A stretch of DNA of 64,000 nt, from positions 248,001 to 312,000 of the forward strand of contig JACGCM010001313.1 of assembly GCA_014058105.1 (NCBI GenBank). Reading direction: 5' to 3'. The translations under genes were made by a program, and so were the position numbers. Source of the DNA: Kingdonia uniflora. Lineage: Eukaryota; Streptophyta; Magnoliopsida; Ranunculales; Circaeasteraceae. Shown piece by piece: positions 22,530 through 49,000 of the stretch. Under the pieces are notes generated by a model. The model was not told the origin of the DNA, ran no database searches, and saw nothing but the letters and a program-made list of their open reading frames with translations. Position 1 is the stretch's first letter, and every line of letters begins with the position of its first letter.

Positions 22530-25100
22530 TCACCAGTAATCGTTGCAGGAGCATGCACCATCCTTAATATGATGGAAACGATTTGAATCCCTCACAACTA
22601 TTTCTCTCCGTCTCGCTATAGAAATAAGTTTTATTGCATCGTGACAGTCTCCACATACACGGAGGTTCTTAAATATCCGAATGGGTCTTGATTCCAATGT
22701 GCTAATAAGCCCGAAAGCCACGGCTATCTTCTCACTATGTTGAAACAAATATTTCTCTTTCCGCTCTTCCTCTACATCATGAAGAACGAAATCTGTATTT
22801 GGAATGTAACCCAGTTTCTTAATTTCACAAGCGAGTTGATCCAATTCTAGAAAGATATCTTCTGCTCGGGGGTGCGAAGTGTCTCCTACGTAGAACCTGT
22901 GGACAAAGTTTTCTATCTCTATCCAACTACATCCAGCTTCTTTCATCAGTTTTCTTTGTTTCATGTTTTTCCTGATTTCCACCACGCCATCCCATTTGCC
23001 GATAGAAGCATATATGTTAGAAAGTAAAATGTATGCCGCTGGATCTTGTGGGTCCAGTTCCAAAATTTGCTTAGCTACTTCCTTACCCAACTCCAAGTTC
23101 CCGTGAACTCGACAAGCTCCAAGAAGTGTACGCCAGACAAGAGCATCAGCTTTGAAAGGCATCGAGTGGATGAAGTTAAGGGCTTCCTCTAGGAGACCTG
23201 AGCGGCCAAGCAAATCAACCATGCACGCGTAATGTTCCATTCTAGGGACAATGTTATGTTTCTTGTGCATGGAGATAAAGTGTTCCCGGCCCTCCACAAC
23301 CATACCCACATGGCTACAGGCTGATAAGACTGCAATATAGGTGACCTCATTAGGTTTTACACCATTCGTAACCATCTTGTGAAACATTTGGAGAGCTCTT
23401 CTTGCATATCCGTGTTTTGCGAAACCAGTGATTATAGATGTCCACGAGACCACATTTTTATCTTCGATTTCGCCAAAAACTTGAGAAGCGGCCTCTATAT
23501 TCCCACATCGTGAATACATGGAGATAAGAGCATTAAATATGCATATATCGGACATAAATCCAACTTTTAACAATCTAGCATGGAGTTGCTCTCCCCTACC
23601 CATTGCACCAATACTTGCAGCCCCACTCAAGAGACTAGCGAATGTGAAAGCATTGACCCCAATCCCTGTATCTTCTATTTGATGAAAGAGCTCAAAAGCT
23701 TCTTCTGAATTCAAGTTCTTGGTGTAACCATCTACCACAGTGTTGTAGGAAACAAGATTCTTCTCAAACAGATTATCGAAAGCTTTCCGCGCGTCTTCCA
23801 TTTTACCTGATCGAGCAAACATGCTAATGAGAGAGTTACCCACACAGTTAATCGATGCAAGACCTAGTTTAACAACATGGGCATAAACTTGCTCCCCCGC
23901 GTTGATGTCCGAGATATTGGCACATGCCTTGAGAACACTAGACAATGTAAAGTGATTTGGTGAAACTTGCCCTTGTAGCATCTCACTAAACAGTTTGATT
24001 GCTTCTTTATCATGCCCTCCACATAGTATGTATCCTGTAATAACCGCAGTCCAAGACATGACATTATGAGTAATCATACCATCGAAAACTTTTCTCGAAC
24101 CAACCATGGATCCATCCGTTGCGCATTTTGCATACATGTCCACCAAACTGCATGAAACACAAACATCCGAAACAAGGTCAGATCGGATAGCTAGAGAGTG
24201 CAACTGTTCTCCAAGCTCAAAAGATTCTAATTCGGCACAAGCTGATATTACACTACTAAGAGTGAACCGATCAGGTCTAAACTCACTCATCAACATTTCA
24301 CGAAATAAATCAACCGCATCTTTTGGTGACCCACATTGTGCATATCTAGTGACCATCAATGTCCACACAACCACATTTCTCTCATGCATTCTGTCAAATA
24401 CCTTTCTCGCTGAAACAAGGTCGCCATTCCCCTTTGTAAACAAGTCAATCAAAGCACACCCCACGCACAAATCAGACTCCAAATACCCAGTTTTTATCAG
24501 AAACCCAAAAATCAATCTCCCTGTCGAGACATGTTCCGCATTAGAACACGCTCGAATCACCCCAGTAAAGCAATACTCATTCGGGTAATGACCAAACTCT
24601 AACATTTCATAAAACGTAGATATCGCTTCGGACTCAAACTTATTATTAGCATAACACGAGATCATGGCACTCCAAGAAACCAAATCGCTATTACTACTCA
24701 TCCCTTCAAAGATTTCTTTAGCCGATTTTAAATCCCCGCACTTAGAGTACAAACTAATGAGAGAATTCTGGACAACAGTATCGAGTTCAAGCCCAGAATC
24801 GATCAAAAGAGAATGTACTAGTTTCCCGCGGTGGAAATCGTGCGACCGGATACAATATTTGAGTAGAACTGAGTAGATAACTAAATCAGGATGGATTTTC
24901 TGTTGAGTCATAATATTAAGAGTGGAGAACGCAAGATTAAGGTGACCAGAATCTAATTGGCGGATCAATAGATGCTTAAGGGGTTCGAAATTAGGATTTC
25001 TTACAGTTTGGGGTAAGACAAGTTTCGGGCGGGAAGGGATGTAGGGTTTGAATGTAGGTGGTGTTGTCTTGGAGGGAAGGGAAAATGATGAATTCAACAT
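22530..25100 (-). CDS. EMB2261: DYW-class pentatricopeptide repeat protein (At3g49170-like)
   Basis: Single-exon gene of 856 residues, the usual size for this orthologue group. Family role: sequence-specific RNA binding in an organelle, with a DYW deaminase domain of the C-to-U editing type. The N-terminus is rich in S, P, T and K without acids, as in a plastid transit peptide. PLS-type PPR repeats run from about residue 75 to 690, with recurrent ALIDLFTK, NSLISLYSKCG and VVSWTSIITGFAKHG motifs. E/E+ motifs follow (EAGCSWIEI, YVGDTSHP). The DYW domain ends the protein, with the zinc signatures HSEKIA and CGDCH and the terminal CSCNDYW all intact. The first ATG (25100) is used because it precedes the transit-like segment. 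It is divergent from the STR6-like gene, 434 bp away. The orthology call rests on recalled similarity. Confidence 0.93.
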   Translation of the reverse strand: MLNSSFSLPSKTTPPTFKPYIPSRPKLVLPQTVRNPNFEPLKHLLIRQLDSGHLNLAFSTLNIMTQQKIHPDLVIYSVLLKYCIRSHDFHRGKLVHSLLIDSGLELDTVVQNSLISLYSKCGDLKSAKEIFEGMSSNSDLVSWSAMISCYANNKFESEAISTFYEMLEFGHYPNEYCFTGVIRACSNAEHVSTGRLIFGFLIKTGYLESDLCVGCALIDLFTKGNGDLVSARKVFDRMHERNVVVWTLMVTRYAQCGSPKDAVDLFREMLMSEFRPDRFTLSSVISACAELESFELGEQLHSLAIRSDLVSDVCVSCSLVDMYAKCATDGSMVGSRKVFDGMITHNVMSWTAVITGYILCGGHDKEAIKLFSEMLQGQVSPNHFTLSSVLKACANISDINAGEQVYAHVVKLGLASINCVGNSLISMFARSGKMEDARKAFDNLFEKNLVSYNTVVDGYTKNLNSEEAFELFHQIEDTGIGVNAFTFASLLSGAASIGAMGRGEQLHARLLKVGFMSDICIFNALISMYSRCGNIEAASQVFGEIEDKNVVSWTSIITGFAKHGYARRALQMFHKMVTNGVKPNEVTYIAVLSACSHVGMVVEGREHFISMHKKHNIVPRMEHYACMVDLLGRSGLLEEALNFIHSMPFKADALVWRTLLGACRVHGNLELGKEVAKQILELDPQDPAAYILLSNIYASIGKWDGVVEIRKNMKQRKLMKEAGCSWIEIENFVHRFYVGDTSHPRAEDIFLELDQLACEIKKLGYIPNTDFVLHDVEEERKEKYLFQHSEKIAVAFGLISTLESRPIRIFKNLRVCGDCHDAIKLISIARRREIVVRDSNRFHHIKDGACSCNDYW

Positions 25101-25534
25101 GTTTTTGCAAAAGCTATTAGGAATAGGATTTTATTTGTACCTATTTTTTAACTAGTAAATGTCCAAATTCATCAACACAACCCCATCATTAAAACCCCTT
25201 TGCAAATTCATCAACCAAAAAAACCTGTAAAACAACACAATATATAATATAAAAAAACCCACACATTATATAAAAAAAAAACTTGTTTAATTAAACTTCA
25301 TAATAACAAACAAGTAAATATCTCTCAATTTAATCCACTTTTAATGGAGAGAGAAGTACCTTATATTGGATGATTGGAGAAGCTCTTCTGCAAATCAGAT
25401 AGAGAAGAAGAAGAGTTTTACATTCTTTAAGATATATACATGTTCGTGGACGTCCAACTTTCTCGAGATCTGTTTTAACGATCTTCAAACAAATCCGCAG
25501 TTTACACACATCAACAAGCAAAGCTTGTGTAACA
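25101..25534. promoter_or_regulatory. Bidirectional promoter region
   Basis: 434 bp between the start codons of the divergent PPR (minus) and STR6-like (plus) genes; it must hold both promoters and both 5' UTRs. AT-rich, no sharp TATA position that I would defend. Confidence 0.6.
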
Positions 25535-39056
<13,522 letters not shown>

Positions 39057-40028
39057 TTACTATTTTGTCCTTCGCTTGCATCTATGGAAGAATCAACTGG
39101 AAATCCTTTGTAATTCTCTCCTTAATTTAAAGTCCCTGGGGGAATGGGTATGAACTAACAGGTGTGACTGTATCAAAGAAACAAGTTATTATAAGTATTT
39201 AAGTTTATTAATATTTCAGATGAATGAACCAATTTGTTATGCAAATAGCAGAGAACTTTACTCTGAATGCTAGTTGTAGTTCTAAGCTTCACATGCAAAA
39301 TTCGCTCTTAGATTAAGAAGTGAAGATCATGTTCGCTGATATAATTGTTGTGATGCTGATATTTTCCTGCCTAAAGTCATTAATTTCTTGTGTCAAACTA
39401 GACCCAGACTGCTATTAAAAGCATTAATCAAGATGAAGAATTAACTTGGCGATGTACCTCTCAGGGGAACTCTCGCTATAGGTCGTAACAGTCGGCAATT
39501 TTTTTCATGATTGATGTTAGGTTGCATATTACCGTTCAGTATTTGATCAGGTGAATCTCCCTAATTGTTGCTCAAAGATGCCAGTAAAGGTCTTATTTGC
39601 AGGTTTGCTGGTTCATTTCCAAAAATCAAAGGTCAAGAAAATGGGTTACATGATCCTCACACGATTCTCAAAAGCCACACGCGAATTTGACACACAGTTC
39701 TTTCAAATGGCATACCATAGATCAAAAGTGCATAACCAAGAACCACAATCATTTTATTCAGTAGAGCCGGAATTTTCATCATCATTAGGAATTATGCAAG
39801 AAATAGAAAGATATAATATGCAGATTGTAGATACTCGGGGCAACTCTTTAAGAGGTTTCCTCTAGTTAAATGTTACAATATACTCCGCCAAAAATAGCAG
39901 ACGTAAGAGAATACAATTGCGTATACAACCTCTCTCTATAACAGACTAAAGAGCCTTTCCACATGGATATCCTTCATCCCTTCTGTATGCTGTGAAATCA
40001 TACCTTCGATGGAGGACTGATACTGTAT
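39057..40028. other. Convergent intergenic region
   Basis: Lies between the 3' ends of the STR6-like (plus) and J-domain (minus) genes and contains both 3' UTRs. A 104-codon plus frame (39551-39865) has no recognisable domain and is not supported as a gene. Confidence 0.45.
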
Positions 40029-43000
40029 TCAACGTTGCTTCTTTCCCTTCTTTTTCTTCTTGCTATTGCTGCTACTACTCGGACCATTCTTGGAGAAATT
40101 TCCAGCTGTGGCAGACAAGGGACTCTCTCCTCCTGAGGGACTGCTACGCTCAAACATACCTGACTGCATAGCTTTCTGAAACCACTCCATCAATTCTTCC
40201 TCAGTCATGCTCTCGTCCAAGTCGGTCATCGGAATCCCAGCAGCTCCTCTTTGTCCAGAACCACCACTTCCCTTAGTGGCTCCTCCATACTTAGAAGTTA
40301 TACTGGTGTTCACGTGAAAACTTGGTTTGTGAGTGTTGGCTGGACATCTCATTCCCTGCGACAACAGTCCTACATGTTCTGAATTATGTGTACAAATAAA
40401 ATCTCAACCCGCATAGACCATAAAAAAATTAGAACATTGCGGAACAATAGCTGTATATGTTCTAATCAACTAGTCTAAATTATCAATTGCCTCAGCAATG
40501 GCAGAGATGGGTGTTCTATCGTCCCTTCTTCCTCTCACTCTATTAACTTCCCCGGACCCCTTTGCTTTTTCCTGTCTACCTGTAAGAGACTCTCTCCATC
40601 TATCTATTTCTCTGAACCCTCCTCCCCTAAATCCCTCAGCATAACATTGATAATCATCAGAAATCAATTTTAATCTTTTTTTAGGCTATCAATCAATTTA
40701 AATCTTTCTTGTTTTCAGTTTATGGAATATCAGTGCTCGTACACCAATATCTCATTTCTTTTATCCCAAAAATCTAACGTATCCGCATATCTTGGTATGA
40801 GAGCAGGAAATTTCTTTGCAAATAGATCTTTCATTAAGACCGTTCTTTATTGACCTTTTATGTGTTTCAGTTTAATGTGGGGTTGCACATTAGTCACAGG
40901 GTGACAGGGCTAATCTCCTATCGGTTATGACCTGTTAGTCTTATGATCTCATAATTAAAAATATGAGAGTGATGGATCAGTCTGTCATTCCTCTTTCTCC
41001 TGAAATCTCTATTTTATTCACATATATAGTACCACAGTAACGGCATTGACATGTACAATGGATTGTGAATGCACTAAGGTAGCAAAGAGTAGCTCAAAAA
41101 CCCAAGCTTGATATGGGAATTTAATAAACTTATTCCACTGGAACCCACCACCTCAGTTTACGTCGGCCTATTTCTTCACTGGCAAGAGATCCAACAGAAA
41201 GCAAAACTGGATAGAAAGTAGCAAGTTACTGATAGAAAGTAACCTGTTACGTGGATTACGTAACAGGTTACTCTCTTGCTTTTTCGTTAACGCGGATGCG
41301 AAGTGCAAGGACCAAAATTTACAGCTTTCTTAAGGACATTACGTGATATGAAGCACAACTTACGTGATCCCCGAATGCGCAGTTCTTCCAAGAATGTTAA
41401 CTTATTTGGAAAATAAAACAAATATCATTCTCCTTGAACATTTATATTTTAGTAAAGCAGGCAGGATACTCGTACGCAACCAAATCTGACTGTCCCACTA
41501 CTCTCTCTTCTCCATTACTATTGAAACGGGCATCAAAGATTTTATTAAGGGTAAAATAACACCGGACCCAAATCAACATCAACAGATACAAAGTCACAGT
41601 TGCCTAGCTTTATTTCCTACCAGTCTAATTGGGGATTTAATTTTCTAGTACAACAATCTCATGGCAAACAAAAATCATGTTCCAGATATTTTACAGAAAA
41701 AGCATTTGACGAAAAATGAAAATGTAGTATATACCTGACAAATAAACCATTCGGTTGCATCGTATATCCTGCTTTCTGCACAAACATATGCGGAGGGTAT
41801 ATCTACCTGCCCAAATTGAAATTTTGTTAATATTCTACACAAAAAGAATCAAAATTCATAACTGGATTCCTAGTATCTATCAGAAAATTTCTTCTCCATC
41901 TTACAGCCTAGTAGTTCATATCTTTCAAAGGAATCCACGAGTATCATTTGGTTTTGGTTTTGGTTTTGATTTTGGATTATATGTATATTCCTTGAAAAAT
42001 ACACCAATGAAATCATGCACACTATTTCATCTTAGGCCTCTGGTGCCAGAACAGTAGACAATGCCAACTGATGAAGTTGGCATATTCTTCTCTCTTAATT
42101 ATTTACGTAACTTATAATCCGACTTCATTAATCAACGGCTGCCCTTGACCCTTAGAAGTTAGAAACCAAAAAACTGAGAAATAAACAGAGACACTAAGGC
42201 ACCTCCAAAAGAAGAGCAAGAAGAAAAATATAAAGGAGAGGTGTCATCAATCTCTAGACCAGGAAAACCATACGTGCCACTAAGTATCAACACCATCTAG
42301 CCAAAACTCCTCGAAGAAAGTATCACTGAGAGCTCTACAAGCCTTGGGCCAGGGAAAGAGAATCGTTTTCATATCTAAAATTATGTAAGCCAAACTCTGC
42401 ACCCTACCATTGAAGATTCTCCTGTTTCTTCTCTACCAGAACTTACACTAGATAAATATTATTATTAAATCTGTCTCTCCTTCAACTGTGATGTTTAGCA
42501 GGAATGAAACTCTTCTCCCTATGCATCTACAGCAGCTTATTAGAAGTGAATTCATAATATTCTTGATCTATGTAGCATTGACACGGGTATGTGTGTTGGT
42601 GCCCGGTGTGGGTACGAGGAGTCAAACACTTCGACTTTAAGATAAGTGAAAACACGAGACGGCTTTATACTTACATATATACGTGTCTTTCACTTTTCTT
42701 ATATTTTGTGTCTAGCAAAAACAAAAAAAATCTATGCAACGGAACACGGCGGTTTTATAAGCATTGCCTAGCAAAAAATATCTCATAAGTTATGTCTCCA
42801 ATATAACTACCATAAACATAACCCCCATACAACTATCAATGCAACTTTGATGCAGTCTTTTAGATGTTGGAACATATGAATGTCATATGGGGGTTTTTAG
42901 AACTAGAGGTTCCATCTCAAAACCAATTGGCAATGAGAGGAGTAGCCCCAGGATCTTATATTTTGAGGTACAAGGCTTTATGTGCCCGATGTGGAACTAT

Positions 43001-46000
43001 ATATCTCAACACGCCCCCTCACGTGTGGCATAATTTTTAAGCTCAACACGTGGATGGATATTTGGGTGACGCGGAGTAGTACGTGGCCGTTGGGATCAAC
43101 ACGTGGAAGAAAAGCTCGCTCTGATACCATATTAGAACTTGAGGTTCCATCTCAAAACCAATTGGCAATGAGAGGAGTAGCCCCATGATCTTATATTTTG
43201 AAGTACAAGGCTCTATGTGCCCGATGTGGGACTATATATCTCAACAGGAGTTATTGTCTAAATACAAATGTACCAAAAGTAAACTCATAAGCAATTACCT
43301 TCTGCAACAACCCGAACAAAAAGGGTTGAGAGGATTGTTCCACCCATCCATCTCCATCTTTAGCTTGATGAAAATCTCTACAATCCTATAAAAGAAAATG
43401 GCCCAAATGAAAAAATGATTTGCACTATGTAAGCCTATCCCTTCTTAGTTATTTGAAAAATCAAATTATTCATCATTTAAATGCAATGTAATCGTGCAAA
43501 ATATCAAACAGAAACCTGACACCATCTTGCTCTAGATTTAGATTTATCGGTATGAATCCAGTTGTGCAAATTGCCACATTTCTTGCATGTAATTCGTCTT
43601 AAATCTCCATCACCATCAGCTTCTGAACGAGCAAACCCAGTAGAAAAAGGACCGTGCCTTCCATTCTGTAGAGAAAGCATAATCAAATTTCAATTATGTA
43701 ATGTGAAATCCTGATTTCGTCCCTAGCTGGTCTTCTAGAAGATTTTACAAATGGGTAAGTTTCGATTCTATTGGGAGATTCATAAAATACTTAGTTACAA
43801 AATGCATGGCCTTAGAACCATGAGTAGATCTCTAAACCGTGTACTTCTATATTTTGGTATAATATAATTATGAAACTACCCTAAAAGTAATAATCATGTA
43901 GGTAAGCATTTGATGGATAAATCGATACTTTCAGAATGTAATGAAGTGGTGCCAATTGGGACACATGGAGTTGCTCATTTCTTTATCAATAATTGTTTTT
44001 CTTTATCTACAGGAAAGTATCTTTATATTTTATTCAATTTCAAGAGCTAACTAACCTTTCATCCAAAACTTTGTCTACAACGAGTATGGCCTAGTAAGAA
44101 TGGAATTCTTTTGCTAAGATCTTTCTAACAAGCTCTATCGCAAAATATTTATGATGTACATATACATCTCAAGGCTAACACATGACTTAAGATGCTTTGA
44201 ATTGAAGAGATCTTTCTATTTTATTTAAATAGAATGCAAAAAACATTAGGAAGTGCAATAAATTAGGAAGACTATTGTTTTTCTTTTGAGAATGCAAACA
44301 ATTTTTTACTTATGATCTCAAGGGTACCTTTCCCAGGTGGAAAGAGTATAAGGGCCTATTCCTAGAAAAGCAAAGACAAGGGCAAACAAAATCAATACAA
44401 TGAGTGTAAGGGCCTATTCCCGGGAAGGTGCAGTTAAATTGTTTGCGCTTGTCTGTAGTAGTTGTATCTTCGAGTAGTCATGGTAGTCTTTGAGGTGTGC
44501 TTGACATCGATGTGTATCTCGAGGTCGAGGCAGTGAGGAGGCTATTGCAATGAGTACTTGACATCACGTCACGTCGGATCTGCTATTCTGTTAATTGCAT
44601 TTCACTCATAACCTAATACATCAAGTTAACAACCCAAAGGAAAGAGTTTATCTAGAGACAAAGAGAGGCTGAGATGGAGTTTCAGTGCCTCAAGATTAAC
44701 AAAATATTTAAGAATGAAGAATGTGATCTATTCAATATTTATTATTAGGGAACTTTCTCCCAAGAATATTCTATCCCTCATCTATTCATGAATGGAAGCA
44801 CACACACTCTCTCTCTCTCTTTCCCTCTCCTAGCTTCTAGGTCACGTGATTTCCTCCTCAATCTCCCACCTTTAGTTGTTGAGTTCTCCTTTCAATTTTC
44901 TATCTCCACATTTCCGTCCACAAGATTCGGATCATCGTACTATGTGCAAGGGAGTATCAATTTTGACAAGAACCCAATTTTTGTTGTGATTTTTTTTTAA
45001 GGGCTTTAGTTCTAGGGTTTTCGAAGTTGTGAAAGTATAAAGGTATGAAATTGGAAAACCAAAACTTTAGGGTTCTTTAAAGAAAATTTCAATTTCATTT
45101 TTGATTTAATAATACAACTGATTTGTTTGTTGTTTGGTGATTGGTACTCTACAAAACAATTGTTAATTTTGTGATTCTATTTTGGTGGATTTGGGTTGTT
45201 TTTCCTTATTTTCATAGTGAAATGGAGATCAATCCCAAATTATTGCCTTTTATTCAATTATTTAATGTTTGATATCTTTGGGTTAACTGAGTTTCATCCT
45301 CAATTACCATGTTTTAGAAATTTGATTCATATTATTGTTTTACTTTAATTTGTAACGTATGGAGTTTGTTTGGGATCCGAACTTACTGCGGGTATAAACA
45401 GTAGGACTGAAGTAACAGCAATTCTCAATGCCGGGAGGGATTCAAATGATTTAGGGACTCTTCATTTCGCCAATTTGGAGGAGAAGGTTGATATTTAAAA
45501 GTATTTGATTCAATAAGCAAAATTCAATGTTGTTTTCCTTTAAATCTTTCATTTTAATGCAGTTCATTACTTAAGTATATGTAACTGAAAGTTCCACTTG
45601 AACGATATGGTAAGAACAACTAAAGATGGGATTTCTTACGAAAGGTACCTGATGAGAAGTACTTTGAAATCTACGGAATGAGTTTAATAGCTCTTCCCCC
45701 TTCAATTCCTCATCATATGTTTTTCGCTTCAAAGAATCAAGTAAAATCTGAATAGGCACAAAAGCATGTTTTAGTATGAAATACCTAAAACTGAATGAAG
45801 AAAATCCAGGTCAATATTTAATTAACGGAAAGATGAAATCATAAAAATGTACCTCATAAGCATTTTGGAGTTTCTTGAAGGCTTCTGCAGCCTTCTCGTT
45901 ACCCATATTTTTATCTGGATGAACCAACATTGCCTAGATAACCAGTCACAAAAAATTAGCCGCTTTAAGTTTACTTTCACTAATTGCATCATACTTAGGA

Positions 46001-49000
46001 ACAAACTCAATATAAAATCAGAAATTGAGCATCCTGCATTGAGGATGGGTTATAAAAGCCAACTTTAGCCCGTAAACCAAAAAGGTCTATTTCTCGATAG
46101 GATCCTTGATGCAATACAAGATAGTAATATATACTTTGATTAACATACGACACAATAAATATCCAATATATGCACATGCACCAATATTGTTTGAAAGGGA
46201 CATTTAGTTTAGGAGTGGGTGGGCCAACAAAGGACAAGCCCCTCCAAATTAAAGAAAACTTTTTGCTGTGATATGGTCTGAAGTGGGTGCCCAATGGCAT
46301 AGAAGCGTATATTGGGTGGGGGAGAGGTCTTCGTTGTTATAGGATGGAGGACTGATGCGATTATTCCTAATATCTTGCAGATTGAGCCAGATTTTAGGAG
46401 CTCGGGTGGGGAGCTTGCGATGTAATTGGATCCTCATATTCTTGCATTTGTGTCAATATCCTCTGTTATTGCTGTTTGGCTGGAGTTTGCTTTCGTCATA
46501 GATGGCTCTTTTCAGTGGTTAATATTATTTATACATTCTCAAAAAAAAACATGTAAATAAAAAAAATTAGATACCTTTCTTCTATACTCGCGCTTGAGTA
46601 AAGAAACATCTATATCTACATAACGAGTTAACCCCAGCGCTGAATAGTGATCAGTACAGTTCAACAACCTAACAACTTCGTCTTCAGAGTTGAAGTCCAC
46701 ATCAAATCCACTGGTTGACGCTACTCCTGCACTGTGATCTGTAGATTTTTCGAAAACAGTCTCGGGCTCACTGAAGAAGGAACCTGGTTGACCTCGCATT
46801 CCTGAAGTTTTTTTTTGAGGCTTGTCGGGTCTATTATGTTCATTTATATTGCTCTTTAGAAAGTGCATCAGAACATCACTTGAGATGAAAGATAAATTCA
46901 ACCCTACAAGCAGACCAAGCCATCCAACATATATCTTCGCACAATATATGGAATATACAGTGGTGATAAAGAGTGCGAATCGTTCGTAGCTCAAAGCGAA
47001 TCCCAATCCTGCATTTAAGTCGCCAAAAACTTCAGCAAGCTTGGGGTATGAAGTAGGCATGACTAAAGATTCAAAAAGAGGTCAAAAGACCATACCCCCA
47101 ACAGAGATTAGGAGTCCAGTTGTCCAAAAGCTTCCATACATCCACAAAACCACAGTTGCCAAGATGGTAATTACCAAAACTGCAAGTGTGAAGCCAACAA
47201 ATACTGCGAGTAAAGTGCCTACCACCTGTGCCACCATTAAAGTTATTTAACTTTTTCTTAATAAAATACATTATTCATGCAAACTCTAATGACACGAATA
47301 TACATACTATGAACAAAAGTTTAGATATGAAGAGCATCAACTGATACATCACGCATTAAATATAGACCATAAAAGTAATAGAGCTCTTAGATTAAAAAGG
47401 ATTACAAGTATGAAAGAATGTACACATTTTGGGTTGCCCATTTATCGTAAACTAAAAACTATACTTGATAACTAGGTAACAACGACACGGATACGGGTGT
47501 CGGTGTCGGACACGGCGACCCAAAAATATGTAAAAGCGGGCACACGGCTGTAAAAAATTTATTTCTTATTTTCTACTATGCTTATGTTGGTTACTTAACC
47601 TATCTAACACACTTATGGGTTAATTTACAACATATTTTTACGACTAATAACAAACAAGTCCCAACACTTATGGGTTATATTAACTTATGGGTTAATTTAC
47701 GACTAATAACAAACAAAAAACAATGATACTAGTTAGTATGGTTGAATAACATGTATAAAAATTGAAAACTTTCTAAAAGCTATGTCAAAAAGGTTATGAT
47801 CTAAGCAAGAAGTGTCCGTTGGAGTGTCGACACGAGTGTCGGTGTGTCCGAGTGTCCGACACGTTTGGACACGGATTTTTTTTGGAATATGGAGTGTCCA
47901 TGTTACATAGCTTGATAATGTAGTGAATGTTGGAATGACCTAGTATTTTATGAAGATCATTTTAATGGTGATGAGATCATATCCAAAACGAAAAAATTCC
48001 TTCATATATGTCATTGTAGGTCAATAACAACCTATGACTATATTTCATTTAAAAGCTCCCCCCTCAATCCCCATATATATACCTATGCAGTGACACTAGT
48101 GTATCCCCCTGGTGCACCATAGATTGCAGTTTTTCGTTATCAAGCTCGAGATGCCTTTAGCACTACATATGTTTTTTCCACCCCCATTTCATTAGCCTTC
48201 TCGCAGTCGCCGCATCTTCCCCGCCCATAAGTTTTTAAGGGCTCCTTTTAAATTGGTTCCAAAATACTGCTAGACATCAATCTTGGCTCAAAAAATGTGA
48301 CCCAACTCCAAAAAATAAACCTCAAATCATTTGATGAGAAACAGAACAATCAAGAGGGAAAAGATAAAAAGATATATTCTTTTATCCAGATCTTAAGAAC
48401 TAATTACAATAAAAAATGTACCGAAGAAGAAGAAAATAAGTATATATTATTTATATACTAACAACGAGTAGTACATGGATAGGCCGACTGGGTTGAGCCC
48501 ATGCGGGTCCCAGTCCCTTCGGTGACCCTTGCGTTAGCACCGGACAGGTACCACCTCTCACGACTACAACAGGGGGACCCCAGGACTCGTCGGGTCCTCT
48601 CTTGCCAGTTACGGTGACAGTGCATGGAGTTCCTCACGTGACAATTAGGGATGTGGGCACAGTTTTTGGCGGTAATGACAGAAACGATCAGGGGACTACA
48701 GGGATATCATCTGGTTATTGGAGAGTTCCAAGACAGCATTTGGGACAGATGTCGGCAGGAGCACCTCTGCATGTGCCTCCGCGACCACAACGCCCACCTA
48801 CTCCTCCCCAAGGAGCTCGTTATTCGGTACAGGGTACTCCGCAGAGACAGTAGGCTATAGCAGAAAATAGGCAATGGGATGACTCTGAACAACAGGGCTA
48901 TGGAGACAGGTACGGCTTCCATGACAGGAGGGGCCGAAGTTAAAGAGTCTATCCGACTAACATTGGGACACGTCCTCGCACAGACAGCTTCCAACATAAT

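Noticed and set aside
24106..24588. 160-codon plus-strand ORF opposite the PPR gene
   Set aside because: Antisense shadow of the DYW-PPR coding sequence.
39551..39865. 104-codon plus-strand ORF downstream of the STR6-like gene
   Set aside because: No recognisable domain, no splice partners, lies in a convergent 3' region; chance frame or unrecognised relic.
47009..47060. Apparent start MPTSYPKLAEVF for a J-domain protein
   Set aside because: This is read-through of an 87-bp intron (47095-47009); splicing in phase gives the continuous membrane segment GGLGFALSYERF.
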